A DNA stretch of 64,000 bases. Source: Photobacterium atrarenae. Its GTDB lineage: Bacteria > Pseudomonadota > Gammaproteobacteria > Enterobacterales > Vibrionaceae. Below are positions 9,691 through 17,700 of the stretch, in pieces. A program made the position numbers and the translations under genes. The notes under the pieces are model-generated. The model searched no databases and was not told the origin of the DNA. It saw only the letters and a list, made by a program, of their open reading frames with translations. The stretch is taken from assembly GCF_024380015.1 (NCBI RefSeq), contig NZ_CP101508.1:3224902-3288901 (forward strand). The letters run 5' to 3'. The number at the start of each line of letters is the position of its first letter. The first letter of the stretch is position 1.

Positions 9691-10392
9691 CTATTGGGTT
9701 TCCAGCAACACCGGGGGCAGCAAGCACTGCTGGCTGTTATCGGCCAGCAAGAGCACCTGGCTGGCTTCAATGCTGTCGCGCCGCACCTTGCCGGCCAGGG
9801 CGACATAGCCGCCAGCCGAGGTCTGGCGCTGTGATACCATACTCTGGGCCGCCTCCGTCACGAAAGTCAGTGGCTTGGCCCGCTGCTCGCCGCACAGGAT
9901 CATGTGCTGCTGTTGCCAGTAGCCCTGAACTAAGCTCAGCCCGGCCTGACGCTGCTGGCGGAGCACCTGTAGCGCTGTATCCACCTGGCGCAGCGGCTCT
10001 GACAGCTCCACCTCTGATAACGGCAACACGCTGCCATCCTGGGTAAAGCGCTGGTAGACCGCTTGTCCCTTGGGATCAAAGCGCAGATGCAGGGTAAACG
10101 GCACCAGGGTGTGCTCGTCCCCCACCCGGGTCCCCTGACGCTTCATTTCGCGCAGCTTGCCCTCATGCCAGCGATATTCAGACTCATAACGCCCACCGTG
10201 TGCCGTCGTGATCACTTCTGCCAGTTTTACCGGTTGGTTCTGTTGCGAGGTATACCAGTACAATGCCGTCGTGTTGCCGTGCTGATAGCCTGCAGCTTGT
10301 GTGGAGAGCGGGGAGATCACTGTATCGGAAACGGCGGTGGTTTCACATCCAGCCAGGAGGGAGAGAAAAACAAAGGGAATAAGACGTTTCAT
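9691..10392 (-). CDS. DUF1481-family lipoprotein (YjaH-like)
   Basis: A 233-aa protein with a lipoprotein signal peptide MKRLIPFVFLSLLAGC; Cys16 follows the lipobox LAGC and would be acylated. The rest is soluble beta-rich sequence with WYTSQQNQPVKLAEVIT and FTLHLRFDPKGQAVYQRFTQ, resembling YjaH of E. coli, which also lies next to hupA. No biochemical function is established for the family. The gene is directly downstream of hupA on the minus strand, with a terminator hairpin between them, and ends against the purD terminator. Identity is from context and general resemblance. Confidence 0.8.
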   Translation of the reverse strand: MKRLIPFVFLSLLAGCETTAVSDTVISPLSTQAAGYQHGNTTALYWYTSQQNQPVKLAEVITTAHGGRYESEYRWHEGKLREMKRQGTRVGDEHTLVPFTLHLRFDPKGQAVYQRFTQDGSVLPLSEVELSEPLRQVDTALQVLRQQRQAGLSLVQGYWQQQHMILCGEQRAKPLTFVTEAAQSMVSQRQTSAGGYVALAGKVRRDSIEASQVLLLADNSQQCLLPPVLLETQ

Positions 10393-10394
10393 AA

Positions 10395-10430
10395 CAAAAA
10401 CTCCGCCAGATGCGCTATCTGGCGGAGTAT
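10395..10430 (-). terminator. Terminator hairpin after hupA
   Basis: On the minus strand ACTCCGCCAGAT / ATCTGGCGGAGT is followed by TTTTTGT. It sits between the hupA stop and the lipoprotein ATG, so it probably limits read-through into the latter. Confidence 0.88.
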
Positions 10431-10433
10431 AGA

Positions 10434-10706
10434 TTACTTCACTGAGTCTTTCAGTGCTTTACCTGCCACAAATGCAGGAACGTTCGCCGCAGCGATTTGG
10501 ATTTCCTGACCGGTTTGTGGGTTACGGCCAGTACGCGCAGCGCGGTGGTTTACTTTAAATGTACCAAAGCCAATTAGTTGAACCTGGTCACCTTCCTTCA
10601 GCGCGTCAGCAATACCGTCCAGAGTAGACTCCAGGGCAACTTTCGCTTGAGCTTTGGAAAGATCTGCTTTTTCAGCGATCAGGTCAATCAGTTGGGTCTT
10701 GTTCAT
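10434..10706 (-). CDS. hupA: DNA-binding protein HU-alpha
   Basis: A 90-aa histone-like protein, identical in length to E. coli HU-alpha. It begins [20 protein letters not shown] and has the conserved beta-arm [20 protein letters not shown], including the Pro that intercalates into DNA. HU is a nucleoid dimer that bends DNA without sequence specificity. Ribosome-binding site AGAAGGGAAACC precedes the ATG. A terminator follows the stop. Confidence 0.98.
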   Translation of the reverse strand: MNKTQLIDLIAEKADLSKAQAKVALESTLDGIADALKEGDQVQLIGFGTFKVNHRAARTGRNPQTGQEIQIAAANVPAFVAGKALKDSVK

Positions 10707-10933
10707 TAGGTTTCCCTTCTAAGGTTTTTCTTAAGACGCATCAACTCTAATTCAAAAGAAGCCCGTGTGGCAAAGGTTTGTCAGCTATGATGTGGCTAGG
10801 TGCGGGCTCTTTAACCATAAACTGAGCGCAAGTTCACAAAATGTTACTTACCGGCCTGCGGAAATAGTTGTATTTATTCCCCGCCGCACCGATTAATATA
10901 CCTGTCACTCTGTTGTTTGTTCATAAGGTAAGC

Positions 10934-11992
10934 ATGATACTCCTAACGATTTACGTCGCAATCGCGATTGGTGTTTCGTTCATTTGTTCGGTTCTTGAAG
11001 CCGTCCTGCTCAGCATTTCGCCGAGCTATATCGGGACCCTGCGTCAGCAAGGCCACCCGTCGGCTGACCGCCTGACAGCCCTGAAAGAAAATATCGACCG
11101 TCCACTGGCATCGATTCTGACCCTCAATACCATCGCCCACACCATCGGAGCAGCAACGGCCGGCGCGCAAGCCGCCGTGGTGTTCGGCAGTCAGTGGCTC
11201 GGGGTATTCTCCGGCGTTTTAACCATAGGTATCCTGCTGTTCTCCGAAATCATCCCGAAAACCATCGGGGCAACCTACTGGCGCCAGCTGGCCCCGGCCT
11301 CCGCCAGTGTGCTGCGCTGGATGGTCTGGGCCCTGACCCCGTTTGTCTGGGTCTCGGAGCAAATTACTCGCCGCCTGTCGCACGGTCACCAGCCACCTAA
11401 GCTGCGTGACGAACTATCGGCAATGGCGATGCTGGCCAAGGAATCGGGCGAGCTGGCCGAAGGCGAATCAAAGATCCTGGCCAACCTGCTCCAGTTCCGC
11501 GAGGTCAGCGTGACCAAGATCATGACCCCACGTCCGGTCTTGTTCCGGGTCGAAGCGGAGCAACCGATCAATGAATTTCTGTCCGTACACAAAGACAGCC
11601 CGTTTTCGCGCCCGCTGGTCTACAGCGAGCAGAAAGATAACATCCTCGGCTTTGTCCACCGCCTGGAGCTGTTTGCCGAAAGCCAGGCCGGTCGCGGCAA
11701 CTATGAACTCGGCACCCTGATGCGCCCGCTCCCGGTGGTCCTCAACACCGCCAGCGTGCCCAAGGCCTTTGAGCAGCTGATGACAGAGCGCTCTCAGCTG
11801 GTGTTGGTGGTCGATGAATACGGCACGGTTCAGGGCCTAGTAACCATGGAAGATATCTTTGAACACCTGGTCGGCGAAGAGATTGTGGATGAAGCCGATA
11901 AGAATACCGATATGCAGCAACTGGCTTTTCAGCGCTGGGAGCGTTGGAAGAAAATGCATGGGGTGATCGAGAGCAAAGACGACGAGTCCTGA
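10934..11992 (+). CDS. CNNM/CBS-domain membrane protein (putative divalent cation transporter or regulator)
   Basis: A 352-aa protein. The N-terminal CNNM (DUF21) domain has three or four membrane helices, with LLFSEIIPKTIGATY carrying the family EIxPK motif. A CBS pair follows (about 185-305): VTKIMTPRPVLFRV begins it and VVDEYGTVQGLVTMEDIFEHLVGE ends it. Unlike CorC-type proteins there is no C-terminal CorC/HlyC domain after the CBS pair; the last 40 residues are charged. Relatives are tied to magnesium or other cation homeostasis. The frame opens at 10868, but ATG 10934 with AAGGTAAGC upstream begins right before the first membrane helix. Confidence 0.88.
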   Translation: MILLTIYVAIAIGVSFICSVLEAVLLSISPSYIGTLRQQGHPSADRLTALKENIDRPLASILTLNTIAHTIGAATAGAQAAVVFGSQWLGVFSGVLTIGILLFSEIIPKTIGATYWRQLAPASASVLRWMVWALTPFVWVSEQITRRLSHGHQPPKLRDELSAMAMLAKESGELAEGESKILANLLQFREVSVTKIMTPRPVLFRVEAEQPINEFLSVHKDSPFSRPLVYSEQKDNILGFVHRLELFAESQAGRGNYELGTLMRPLPVVLNTASVPKAFEQLMTERSQLVLVVDEYGTVQGLVTMEDIFEHLVGEEIVDEADKNTDMQQLAFQRWERWKKMHGVIESKDDES

Positions 11993-12036
11993 TCCGCTAT
12001 CGCCGGCATCCGCAGCAATCCATATCCATCATAACT

Positions 12037-12059
12037 AAGGGGCCCTGCGGCCCCTTTTT
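12037..12059 (+). terminator. Rho-independent terminator after the CNNM gene
   Basis: A compact AAGGGGCC CTGC GGCCCCTTTTT hairpin lies 45 nt after the stop; it also reads reasonably as an end for brnQ on the other strand. Confidence 0.9.
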
Positions 12060-12091
12060 GATTTCTATCGTTAACCTTGCCGCGCCGCGCC

Positions 12092-13408
12092 TTAACCGCG
12101 CGACCGATCGAAGGCAACCGCAAACCCCCGGCTTTTCAGCTGTTTGGCAACCACCGCGACACCCAACACCAGGGCGGTCGGAACGGCCCAGCCGGCATAA
12201 TAGCCATACAACGGCAGTTCGCGGCTCAACACTGCCTGCAGCTCAGCCGGCATGCCGCCGAGAATATGCAGTGCATCCAGGGCACCGAAAACCAGCGCTG
12301 TCGCCACCGTGCCGACAACCCCGACCGGAGACAAAGCGCGTCGCAGCGGCGCAATCATCAGCAAGGCAATGGCCACCGGATGCAACGCAACCACAGCCGG
12401 CAAGGTGATCGCCAGCAGCTGGTCCAGCCCGATGTTCGCCACCAGCGCCGAGGCCACCATGGTGATCCAGACACAGCCACGGTACGACACCGATGCAAAT
12501 GTCCGGCTGTAGAACTCACTGCCGGCCGTGGTAACCCCAATCGCCGTGGTCAGACACGCCAGCACCATCACCACGCCCAGCAACAGAGTGCCGAACAGGC
12601 CAAACCGCGCCGTGGTAAACGCGGTCAGAATTTCACCGCCGTTGCTATAGTCCTGGCCGCCCTGAGCACTGGTGGCACCGATATAAGCGAGGGAGATATA
12701 AACCAGCGCCATGGCGACGGCATACATCAGGGCTGCGATCAGGGTGTATTTGGCCGTTGCTTTCGGACAGCTGACGCCCATACTCTGAATCGCCCGGAAG
12801 ATGATCCAGCCAAACCCGATCGAGCCCAGGGCATCCATAGTCATATATCCCTGAGTGAGGCCCTCCGCCAGCGCACCGGATACATACGGCCCGGTTGCCG
12901 CACCGACGCCACCCGCCGGGGACCACCAGGCCGCGCCAGCCATCACCACCAGGATCAGCAGCAACATCGGCGTCAACCATTTCCCCAGGGTGTCTACCAG
13001 CTTGCCGGGGTACAAGGCGAACATCACAGTAGCCAGACAAAATACCAGCGAAAATGGGATCAGGGCAGCGTCACCGACGAAAGGGGCAAAGCTGAACTGG
13101 TAGGCAACGGTGATAGCCCGGGGGATCACAAACGCCGGACCGATGACGATAAACACCATCACCCAGAAACTGGTGCCCAACGAGCGTGGCAGGACTGCGG
13201 TCAGGTTATCCGAGCCACCCACCAGCGCCACCATCACCAGGGCCAATGCCGGCAGGCCAACCCCGGTCAGCAGGAATCCCAGCATCCCTTCAACCAGGTT
13301 CTCTCCGGCCTGGTAGCCCAGAAACGGGGGGAAAATCAAATTGCCTGCACCCAGGTACATGGCAAACGTCATAAAGCCCAAAGCGGCGATGTTGCGTGCA
13401 CTTAACAT
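12092..13408 (-). CDS. brnQ: Branched-chain amino acid:cation symporter (LIVCS family)
   Basis: A 438-aa inner-membrane protein with about twelve predicted helices. The N-terminal block GFMTFAMYLGAGNLIFPPFL is the LIVCS signature and FGWIIFRAIQSMGV is a further family motif. BrnQ imports leucine, isoleucine and valine with Na+ or H+. The SD GAGGAAG (13412-13418) sits 3 nt before the ATG. Upstream is a leader peptide with a run of Leu codons and alternative hairpins (listed separately), which would tie transporter synthesis to leucine supply. Length and topology are normal for the family. Confidence 0.95.
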   Translation of the reverse strand: MLSARNIAALGFMTFAMYLGAGNLIFPPFLGYQAGENLVEGMLGFLLTGVGLPALALVMVALVGGSDNLTAVLPRSLGTSFWVMVFIVIGPAFVIPRAITVAYQFSFAPFVGDAALIPFSLVFCLATVMFALYPGKLVDTLGKWLTPMLLLILVVMAGAAWWSPAGGVGAATGPYVSGALAEGLTQGYMTMDALGSIGFGWIIFRAIQSMGVSCPKATAKYTLIAALMYAVAMALVYISLAYIGATSAQGGQDYSNGGEILTAFTTARFGLFGTLLLGVVMVLACLTTAIGVTTAGSEFYSRTFASVSYRGCVWITMVASALVANIGLDQLLAITLPAVVALHPVAIALLMIAPLRRALSPVGVVGTVATALVFGALDALHILGGMPAELQAVLSRELPLYGYYAGWAVPTALVLGVAVVAKQLKSRGFAVAFDRSRG

Positions 13409-13411
13409 AGT

Positions 13412-13522
13412 CTTCCTCTGTCGGAGTCAGCCTGAAAGGTACGAGCAAGGGAGTGGTCAAGATGAAGGAACGACTCTGCCAGCACATCTCAGGCTGACAG
13501 AAAATGGTTCGGCCTGTCAGCC
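13412..13522 (-). promoter_or_regulatory. Candidate attenuator / SD-sequestering switch of brnQ
   Basis: Three segments on the minus strand can pair alternatively. Segment 1, GGCTGACAG (13522-13514), overlaps the leader stop codon. Segment 2, CTGTCAGCCTGA (13500-13489), pairs perfectly with segment 1 over 9 bp. Segment 3, TCAGGCTGA (13435-13427) plus GACAG (13422-13418), pairs with segment 2 and ends on the brnQ SD (13418-13412). A ribosome stalled at the Leu run leaves 1:2 free to form and the SD open; a ribosome reaching the stop covers segment 1 and lets 2:3 close the SD. The mechanism is inferred; the complementarity is seen directly. Confidence 0.6.
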
Positions 13523-13618
13523 CCGGATAAGTTTCAGAGAGAGCAGGAGGAGCAGGTTTGCCGCCACAACACGCTGGCTGCGGTTGAACAAGCAAGTGGT
13601 CAATGTGGTTGATGACAT
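13517..13618 (-). CDS. Leucine-rich leader peptide upstream of brnQ
   Basis: A 33-codon open frame starting at ATG 13618 and ending TGA 13517-13519. Its C-terminal part reads NLLLLLSLKLIRG, with five consecutive Leu codons (CTG CTC CTC CTG CTC) and two more within the next four. Such runs are the hallmark of amino-acid-sensing leader peptides in attenuated leu and ilv operons. The frame extends upstream to 13705, but that ATG lies within the predicted promoter and so would not be in the mRNA. The SD is weak (GGGATCGGG). The peptide itself probably has no function once made. Confidence 0.65.
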   Translation of the reverse strand: MSSTTLTTCLFNRSQRVVAANLLLLLSLKLIRG

Positions 13619-13675
13619 ACCCGATCCCGGCTGACGATAAAAAACAGGAAGATACACCTTCCCGATGACCCTAAA

Positions 13676-13705
13676 GTTATAAACGCCCGGCCGATGCTCT
13701 GACAA
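13676..13705 (-). promoter_or_regulatory. Predicted promoter of the brnQ leader transcript
   Basis: On the minus strand TTGTCA (13705-13700) and TATAAC (13681-13676) are separated by 18 bp. Start would be near 13669, some 50 nt before the leader-peptide ATG. A GGAAG/CTTCC hairpin followed by TGTTTTTT lies in that 50-nt stretch (about 13641-13662). Nothing else of note was seen between here and the yjaG terminator. Confidence 0.6.
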
Positions 13706-13830
13706 GCCACAGCCGGGAAGTAAGTGAATTCCTTTGAGATACCGCTAGCATGCTGGTCAATATGACTGGGGAAATCAAGAAATACCAGAGTAAACAACTA
13801 AGGTATTGCGCCTTCGGATGCCTGATACGC

Positions 13831-13860
13831 ATAAAAAAAGAGCCTGACGGCTCTTCTTCG
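13831..13860 (-). terminator. Terminator after yjaG
   Basis: Minus strand AAGAGCC GTCA GGCTCTT followed by a T tract, 34 nt after the yjaG stop. Confidence 0.88.
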
Positions 13861-13893
13861 TTCCAGGGTGTCAACTTCAGACAACAGGTGCCT

Positions 13894-14481
13894 TTACAGG
13901 GCGATCCCGATGTTGCTGATCGGCTCTTCGCGCAACTCTTTACGCAAGCCTTTGATCAGCTCGATATCACGCGTCTCCGCTTCTTTCAGCGCCCGGAAAA
14001 TCGCCCACTGCATATCCCACTCGGCACAGACCGCTTCATTGGCTTTCTGATTGTCGTTGCTGATCGCCTCCCCGGTCTGGGCAAATTCCAGATCTGCCAC
14101 CGTCTCTGCCGACAGCGAACTCAGCTTCACCAGGGTTTCCAGCATCAGATCCCGATCCAGCAGGGCATGAAGCAGATCCGCCAGCGCCATACAGGCATCA
14201 ATGGCCGGGTTGACCGCATACAGATCGTAATCTTCAGCGCTCGGGACCAGCTCTTCAAGTTTCTCCAGTTGCTTCTCAAAGTCGATCTTGGCCGATTTCA
14301 CCGTCAGGATCTCCCAAATACTGTCGAGGATCAGGCGGTATTTCTGGGCATCGGCAAACTCAGTTTCCCGGCAGAAAAACGCATAATTCGGGTACATCCG
14401 CTCGCACAGGGAAACCATAAAGGTCATATGTTGCCAGGGCTCTAATTTTTCTAGACGAAGCTGAACAGGATTCTTTAGCAT
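13894..14481 (-). CDS. yjaG: DUF416 family protein YjaG
   Basis: A 195-aa cytoplasmic protein strongly resembling E. coli YjaG across its length: MLKNPVQLRLEKLEPWQH at the start, FMVSLCERMYPNYAFF, YDLYAVNPAIDACMALADLL and RDIELIKGLRKELRE near the end with SNIGI close to the C terminus. The family is all-alpha and its function is unknown. Location between hemE and hupA is conserved in enterobacteria and vibrios. No signal peptide or membrane segment is visible. Confidence 0.92.
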   Translation of the reverse strand: MLKNPVQLRLEKLEPWQHMTFMVSLCERMYPNYAFFCRETEFADAQKYRLILDSIWEILTVKSAKIDFEKQLEKLEELVPSAEDYDLYAVNPAIDACMALADLLHALLDRDLMLETLVKLSSLSAETVADLEFAQTGEAISNDNQKANEAVCAEWDMQWAIFRALKEAETRDIELIKGLRKELREEPISNIGIAL

Positions 14482-14651
14482 GGAGTCATCTGCGGTAGTG
14501 ATTTGAATAGGATTTTACTTGATTCGCCGCGTCGGAAAAAGGAAAAAGGAATGCACAAGGTACTAATCATCTCGAAACAACAGCCCCTGCGCAACCCGAT
14601 CGTTTCGAGCGCGGCTGCTAACCTCCAACCAGAGTAAACCAGGGAGCCTCC

Positions 14652-15248
14652 ATGGCATCGCAACAACTTGATAACCTGCTGGATCAAATTCGCCGCTGCG
14701 AGATCTGCAAAGATCATCTCCCACTCGGCCCACGGCCGGTGATCCAGGCAGCCAGCAGCGCCAAGCTGATGATTGTCGGTCAGGCGCCGGGAACCCGGGT
14801 GCATGCGAGCGGGATCCCGTGGAACGATCCGAGCGGTGATCGGCTCCGATCCTGGCTGGCACTGGATCGGGGCACCTTCTACGATCCCAAACAAATCGCC
14901 ATCATGCCGATGGGGCTGTGCTATCCGGGTAAAGGCAAGTCCGGCGATCTACCGCCACGGCCGGAATGTGCCCCACAGTGGCACCCGCAAGTCTGGCCGC
15001 TGTTGCCGGAAGTCGGCATGACCCTGCTGGTCGGCCAGTATGCCCAGCAACGCTACCTCCCGGACAAGCCCAAAACCCTGACCGAGACCGTCAGAGTCTG
15101 GCGGCAATGGGCGCCGCGCTATATTCCGATGCCTCATCCCTCACCGCGCAATACGCTGTGGCTGAAGAAAAACCCATGGTTTGAAGCCGAGGTGGTGCCG
15201 TATATCCGCGATTATGTCCACCAGCACCTGGGGATTGCCGAAGGGTAA
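14652..15248 (+). CDS. Uracil-DNA glycosylase superfamily protein
   Basis: A 198-aa protein with UDG-fold motifs: VGQAPGTRVHASGIPWNDPS (about 40-60) corresponds to motif A with the GxAPG loop, and MPHPSPRN near 159-166 is the C-terminal HPSP motif. A CEIC pair near residues 17-20 precedes motif A; two further Cys ligands, as in the Fe-S family 4/5 enzymes, were not clearly seen. Members excise uracil or related lesions from DNA, but this subgroup is poorly characterised, so activity is inferred. It lies between yjaG and hemE, where E. coli carries nfi, another DNA repair gene. Confidence 0.85.
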   Translation: MASQQLDNLLDQIRRCEICKDHLPLGPRPVIQAASSAKLMIVGQAPGTRVHASGIPWNDPSGDRLRSWLALDRGTFYDPKQIAIMPMGLCYPGKGKSGDLPPRPECAPQWHPQVWPLLPEVGMTLLVGQYAQQRYLPDKPKTLTETVRVWRQWAPRYIPMPHPSPRNTLWLKKNPWFEAEVVPYIRDYVHQHLGIAEG

Positions 15249-15258
15249 CGTTCGGACA

Positions 15259-15295
15259 TAAAAAAAGCCCACGCAATCCACTGCATGGGCTTTTC
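15259..15295. terminator. Bidirectional terminator between the UDG-family gene and hemE
   Basis: The interrupted stem GCCCAcGCA / TGCaTGGGC is flanked by A7 on one side and TTTT on the other, placed between convergent genes. Confidence 0.85.
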
Positions 15296-15319
15296 AATCA
15301 TGTTGCTCCGGACAACATG

Positions 15320-16387
15320 TTATTTGTGGTACGGCTTCGACAGCTCGTGCACAGCTTCGACAAACACACCGGCATTTTCCGGCGGTACATCGAGATGGAT
15401 CCCGTGGCCCAGGTTAAACACATGGCCGGTACCGCCATGGCCAAAGCCTTCCAGAATCGTCGCGACCTCTTGGCGAATGCGCTCAGGTTGTGCGTACAGC
15501 ATGGATGGATCCATGTTGCCCTGCAGCGCCACTTTGTCGCCGACACGGCGCTTGGCATCGGCAATATTGATAGTCCAGTCCAGGCCCACCGCATCACAGC
15601 CGGTCGCTGCGATTTGCTCAAGCCACATGCCGCCATTCTTGGTAAACAGGGTGACCGGGACGCGGCGACCATCGTTTTCACGGATCAGCCCGTCGACAAT
15701 CTTATGCATGTAGCGCAGGGAGAACTCGTTGTAATCACGCGGGGTCAGCACGCCACCCCAGGTATCAAACACCATCACCGACTGGGCACCGGCTTTGATC
15801 TGGGCATTCAGGTACTCAACCACACTATCGGCCAGTTTATCCAGCAGTGCATGCAAGGTCGCCGGCTCGGCGTACATCATCTTCTTGATTTTGGTGAACG
15901 CTTTCGAGCTGCCACCTTCGACCATATAAGTTGCCAGGGTCCATGGGCTACCCGAGAATCCGATCAAAGGCACTTCGCCCTGCAGATCTTTGCGGATCTG
16001 GCGCACGGCATTCATCACATACTGCAACTCACCTTCCGGATCCGGCAGGCCAATTTTATCCACATCGGCCTTGCAGGTGATTGGACGCTCAAACTTTGGT
16101 CCTTCACCGGCTTCGAAATACAGCCCCAGGCCCATCGCATCCGGAATGGTCAGGATATCTGAAAATAGAATGGCAGCATCCAACGGAAAACGGCGCAGCG
16201 GCTGTAGCGTCACTTCACTCGCCAGCTCAGCATTCTTGCACAGTGACATGAAGTCGCCGGCCACACTGCGGGTTGCACGGTACTCCGGCAGATAACGGCC
16301 GGCCTGGCGCATCATCCACACTGGGGTGCAATCGACCGGCTGCTTCAGCAGCGCACGTAGGTAGCGGTCATTCTTTAATTCGCTCAT
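15320..16387 (-). CDS. hemE: Uroporphyrinogen decarboxylase
   Basis: A 355-aa enzyme (E. coli 354) that removes four acetate carboxyls from uroporphyrinogen III to give coproporphyrinogen III in haem synthesis. The N-terminal signature [14 protein letters not shown] (about 24-37) carries the substrate-binding Arg residues, [14 protein letters not shown] includes the catalytic Asp, and [17 protein letters not shown] is the second family pattern. The start at 16387 gives [14 protein letters not shown], as expected. nudC normally follows upstream; here 540 bp of intergenic material and two unknown genes separate them. Confidence 0.98.
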   Translation of the reverse strand: MSELKNDRYLRALLKQPVDCTPVWMMRQAGRYLPEYRATRSVAGDFMSLCKNAELASEVTLQPLRRFPLDAAILFSDILTIPDAMGLGLYFEAGEGPKFERPITCKADVDKIGLPDPEGELQYVMNAVRQIRKDLQGEVPLIGFSGSPWTLATYMVEGGSSKAFTKIKKMMYAEPATLHALLDKLADSVVEYLNAQIKAGAQSVMVFDTWGGVLTPRDYNEFSLRYMHKIVDGLIRENDGRRVPVTLFTKNGGMWLEQIAATGCDAVGLDWTINIADAKRRVGDKVALQGNMDPSMLYAQPERIRQEVATILEGFGHGGTGHVFNLGHGIHLDVPPENAGVFVEAVHELSKPYHK

Positions 16388-16533
16388 TCGGGACTCCCTG
16401 GGTAAATTCTGCGGCGTATTGTATCACTCCAGGTCGGCAACAAAAGAGCGCGATTGTTAAGCAGATCATGTTTATCACAACAATCCACGCACCGGGTTTG
16501 CGACATCACACGCTACCGTGGTACAAAATCTGC

Positions 16534-16614
16534 GCGCTAGCAATAATAACAATGATATTGCTCGTCACAGAGCACGATAACTGCACCTTACCCCTCCCCG
16601 CGGAGGGTTTTTTT
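16534..16614 (+). ncRNA. Candidate small RNA ending in an orphan terminator
   Basis: CCCTCC CCGC GGAGGG followed by T7 (16592-16614) is a textbook terminator on the plus strand, yet no plus-strand gene precedes it: hemE runs the other way. Upstream a possible promoter TTGCGA (16498-16503) and TACAAA (16522-16527), spacer 18, would start RNA near 16534. The 80-nt product has an extra hairpin TGCTC/GAGCA (about 16557-16572) and an A/U-rich stretch. The segment around 16540-16560 is also a partial match to a Fur box, which would be compatible with iron control. I did not recognise the RNA as a known family. Confidence 0.4.
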
Positions 16615-16697
16615 ATGCCCTAAACAGGCCAGTGACAGCACAGATATAGCCATGGCCATACCCGGCAAAGCCCCCAGCCAGCAAAGTTCCGAAGCCC

Positions 16698-16862
16698 TAA
16701 TACCAATCACAGTCGTCAGTGTTCAGAAATAGCGCAGGAAAAATCCTTGAGAACAAGGTGGGATTTTTCGATAAGCAGTTATTCTACATTCAAAAACCCT
16801 AACGCAGTTATCGCGCGTTTTAACAAGCTAGGATGACCAGTTACTTGCAATGATTAGTATAA
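16698..16862. mobile_element. MITE-like repeat, copy 1 (intact)
   Basis: A roughly 165-bp non-coding element bounded by imperfect terminal inverted repeats TAATACCAATCA and (inverted) TTATACTAATCA, matching at 10 of 12 positions. Internal sequence is shared with a second copy at 39499-39646, including TTGAGAACAAGG and AAGCTAGGATGACCAGTTAC. No transposase is inside, so it would move only with help from an element elsewhere in the genome. Confidence 0.75.
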
Positions 16863-16869
16863 GATCAAG

Positions 16870-16891
16870 AAAGGAGGCTCACGCCTCCTTT
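16870..16891 (-). terminator. Terminator of the 16926-18189 gene pair
   Basis: AAAGGAGGC TCAC GCCTCCTTT, 35 nt past the stop of the minus-strand gene and immediately next to the MITE. Confidence 0.8.
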
Positions 16892-16925
16892 GCCCTCACA
16901 TGACGGCATCGACCGCCTGCATCCG

Positions 16926-17696
16926 TTAGCCCGCAATCAACTCGCAGACTTTTTTAGTGATCCCGGCTAAATACCCTTGAGCCAGGTAGGACGGACACAA
17001 GGCTGCCTGTACTTCAGAGGAATGCTTCAGGTACCCCTCTGCCCCTGTCAGTTTATGATCCAGGCAGTGTTGGGTCGCAACAGCTAACGCCGTCTGATAG
17101 TGCTGGTGTTTGGGCAACGCTAAGGTCTCCAGCACGCCTTTCGCCACATCCGCCTCTTGACAGTAATCGGCATTGCGCTGCACGGCCGGTGCGAAGAACG
17201 GGACCGATGCGGTCGATGAAACCTGCTTCAGCGACCGTTGCCCCTGCTGGAACAGCATATCCGCCGGGGCAGAGAAATGAGTCAGCGTTTGAGCATACTC
17301 ATAGGTACAGGCCGCATTCCCGTAGCGGTAACATGGCGCGTAATATTGCTCAGCCTGCATCAGGTAGATAGCGGTAAACTCACGATTGTTCGCCAACTGC
17401 GGGTACTGCAACGCCAAGCCTTTGCCAACACCGACCACATCTTCAAGGCTCACCGTGCTCGTTAGCGATTTCAGAAACGCCACCCCAGCCTGATCAACCA
17501 ATGTCTGCCAGGTCGCTCCCCGCTCTGCCGGACTGACATCCTGCAAATGCGTGATCACCTCTGTCCAGGCCTGCTGCCGGGCCAGTTGCTGGAGCTCATC
17601 GAGCGAGTAAACCTGCTGCTCGGCCTGAGCGCCGACCGCTACCAGCGCCAAACCGATAACCGCGACCCGGGCACCAGATTTCAAGCGTTCCATCAT
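16926..17696 (-). CDS. Secreted or periplasmic protein of unknown function
   Basis: A 256-residue protein with a signal peptide (MMERLKSGARVAVIGLALVAVGAQA, cleavage likely after AQA). The mature part is largely helical with repeated Tyr/Cys spacing: PCYRYGNAACTYEYAQT, DYCQEADVAKG, QHCLDHK, ALCPSY and KKVCELI, i.e. about seven cysteines, suggesting disulfides in the periplasm. I recognise no family; the helix-rich layout with paired Cys is reminiscent of Sel1/TPR-like scaffolds, but that is a guess. The frame opens at 17753, but ATG 17696 lies 4 nt after the stop of the upstream gene and starts a proper signal peptide. It is probably translationally linked to the gene before it. Confidence 0.7.
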   Translation of the reverse strand: MMERLKSGARVAVIGLALVAVGAQAEQQVYSLDELQQLARQQAWTEVITHLQDVSPAERGATWQTLVDQAGVAFLKSLTSTVSLEDVVGVGKGLALQYPQLANNREFTAIYLMQAEQYYAPCYRYGNAACTYEYAQTLTHFSAPADMLFQQGQRSLKQVSSTASVPFFAPAVQRNADYCQEADVAKGVLETLALPKHQHYQTALAVATQHCLDHKLTGAEGYLKHSSEVQAALCPSYLAQGYLAGITKKVCELIAG

Positions 17697-17700
17697 CTTA

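Larger units (their letters stand above)
16388..16925. other. Intergenic region between hemE and the secreted-protein genes
   Basis: 538 bp holding, in order, the hemE promoter region, a plus-strand orphan terminator with a possible sRNA, a MITE-like element and the terminator of the minus-strand gene at 16926. The first and last features of this stretch are listed separately. No protein-coding frame in it looks real. Confidence 0.8.

Noticed and set aside
12077..13405. 442-aa plus-strand frame opposite brnQ
   Set aside because: Mirror of a clear membrane transporter; low-complexity polar composition and no plausible start.
13517..13705. 62-aa version of the brnQ leader frame
   Set aside because: Its ATG lies in the predicted -35 element, so it would not be transcribed; the 33-codon version is preferred.
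16273..16623. 116-aa plus-strand frame across the hemE start and the sRNA candidate
   Set aside because: Antisense to hemE for most of the hemE part; no ribosome-binding site and no domain.
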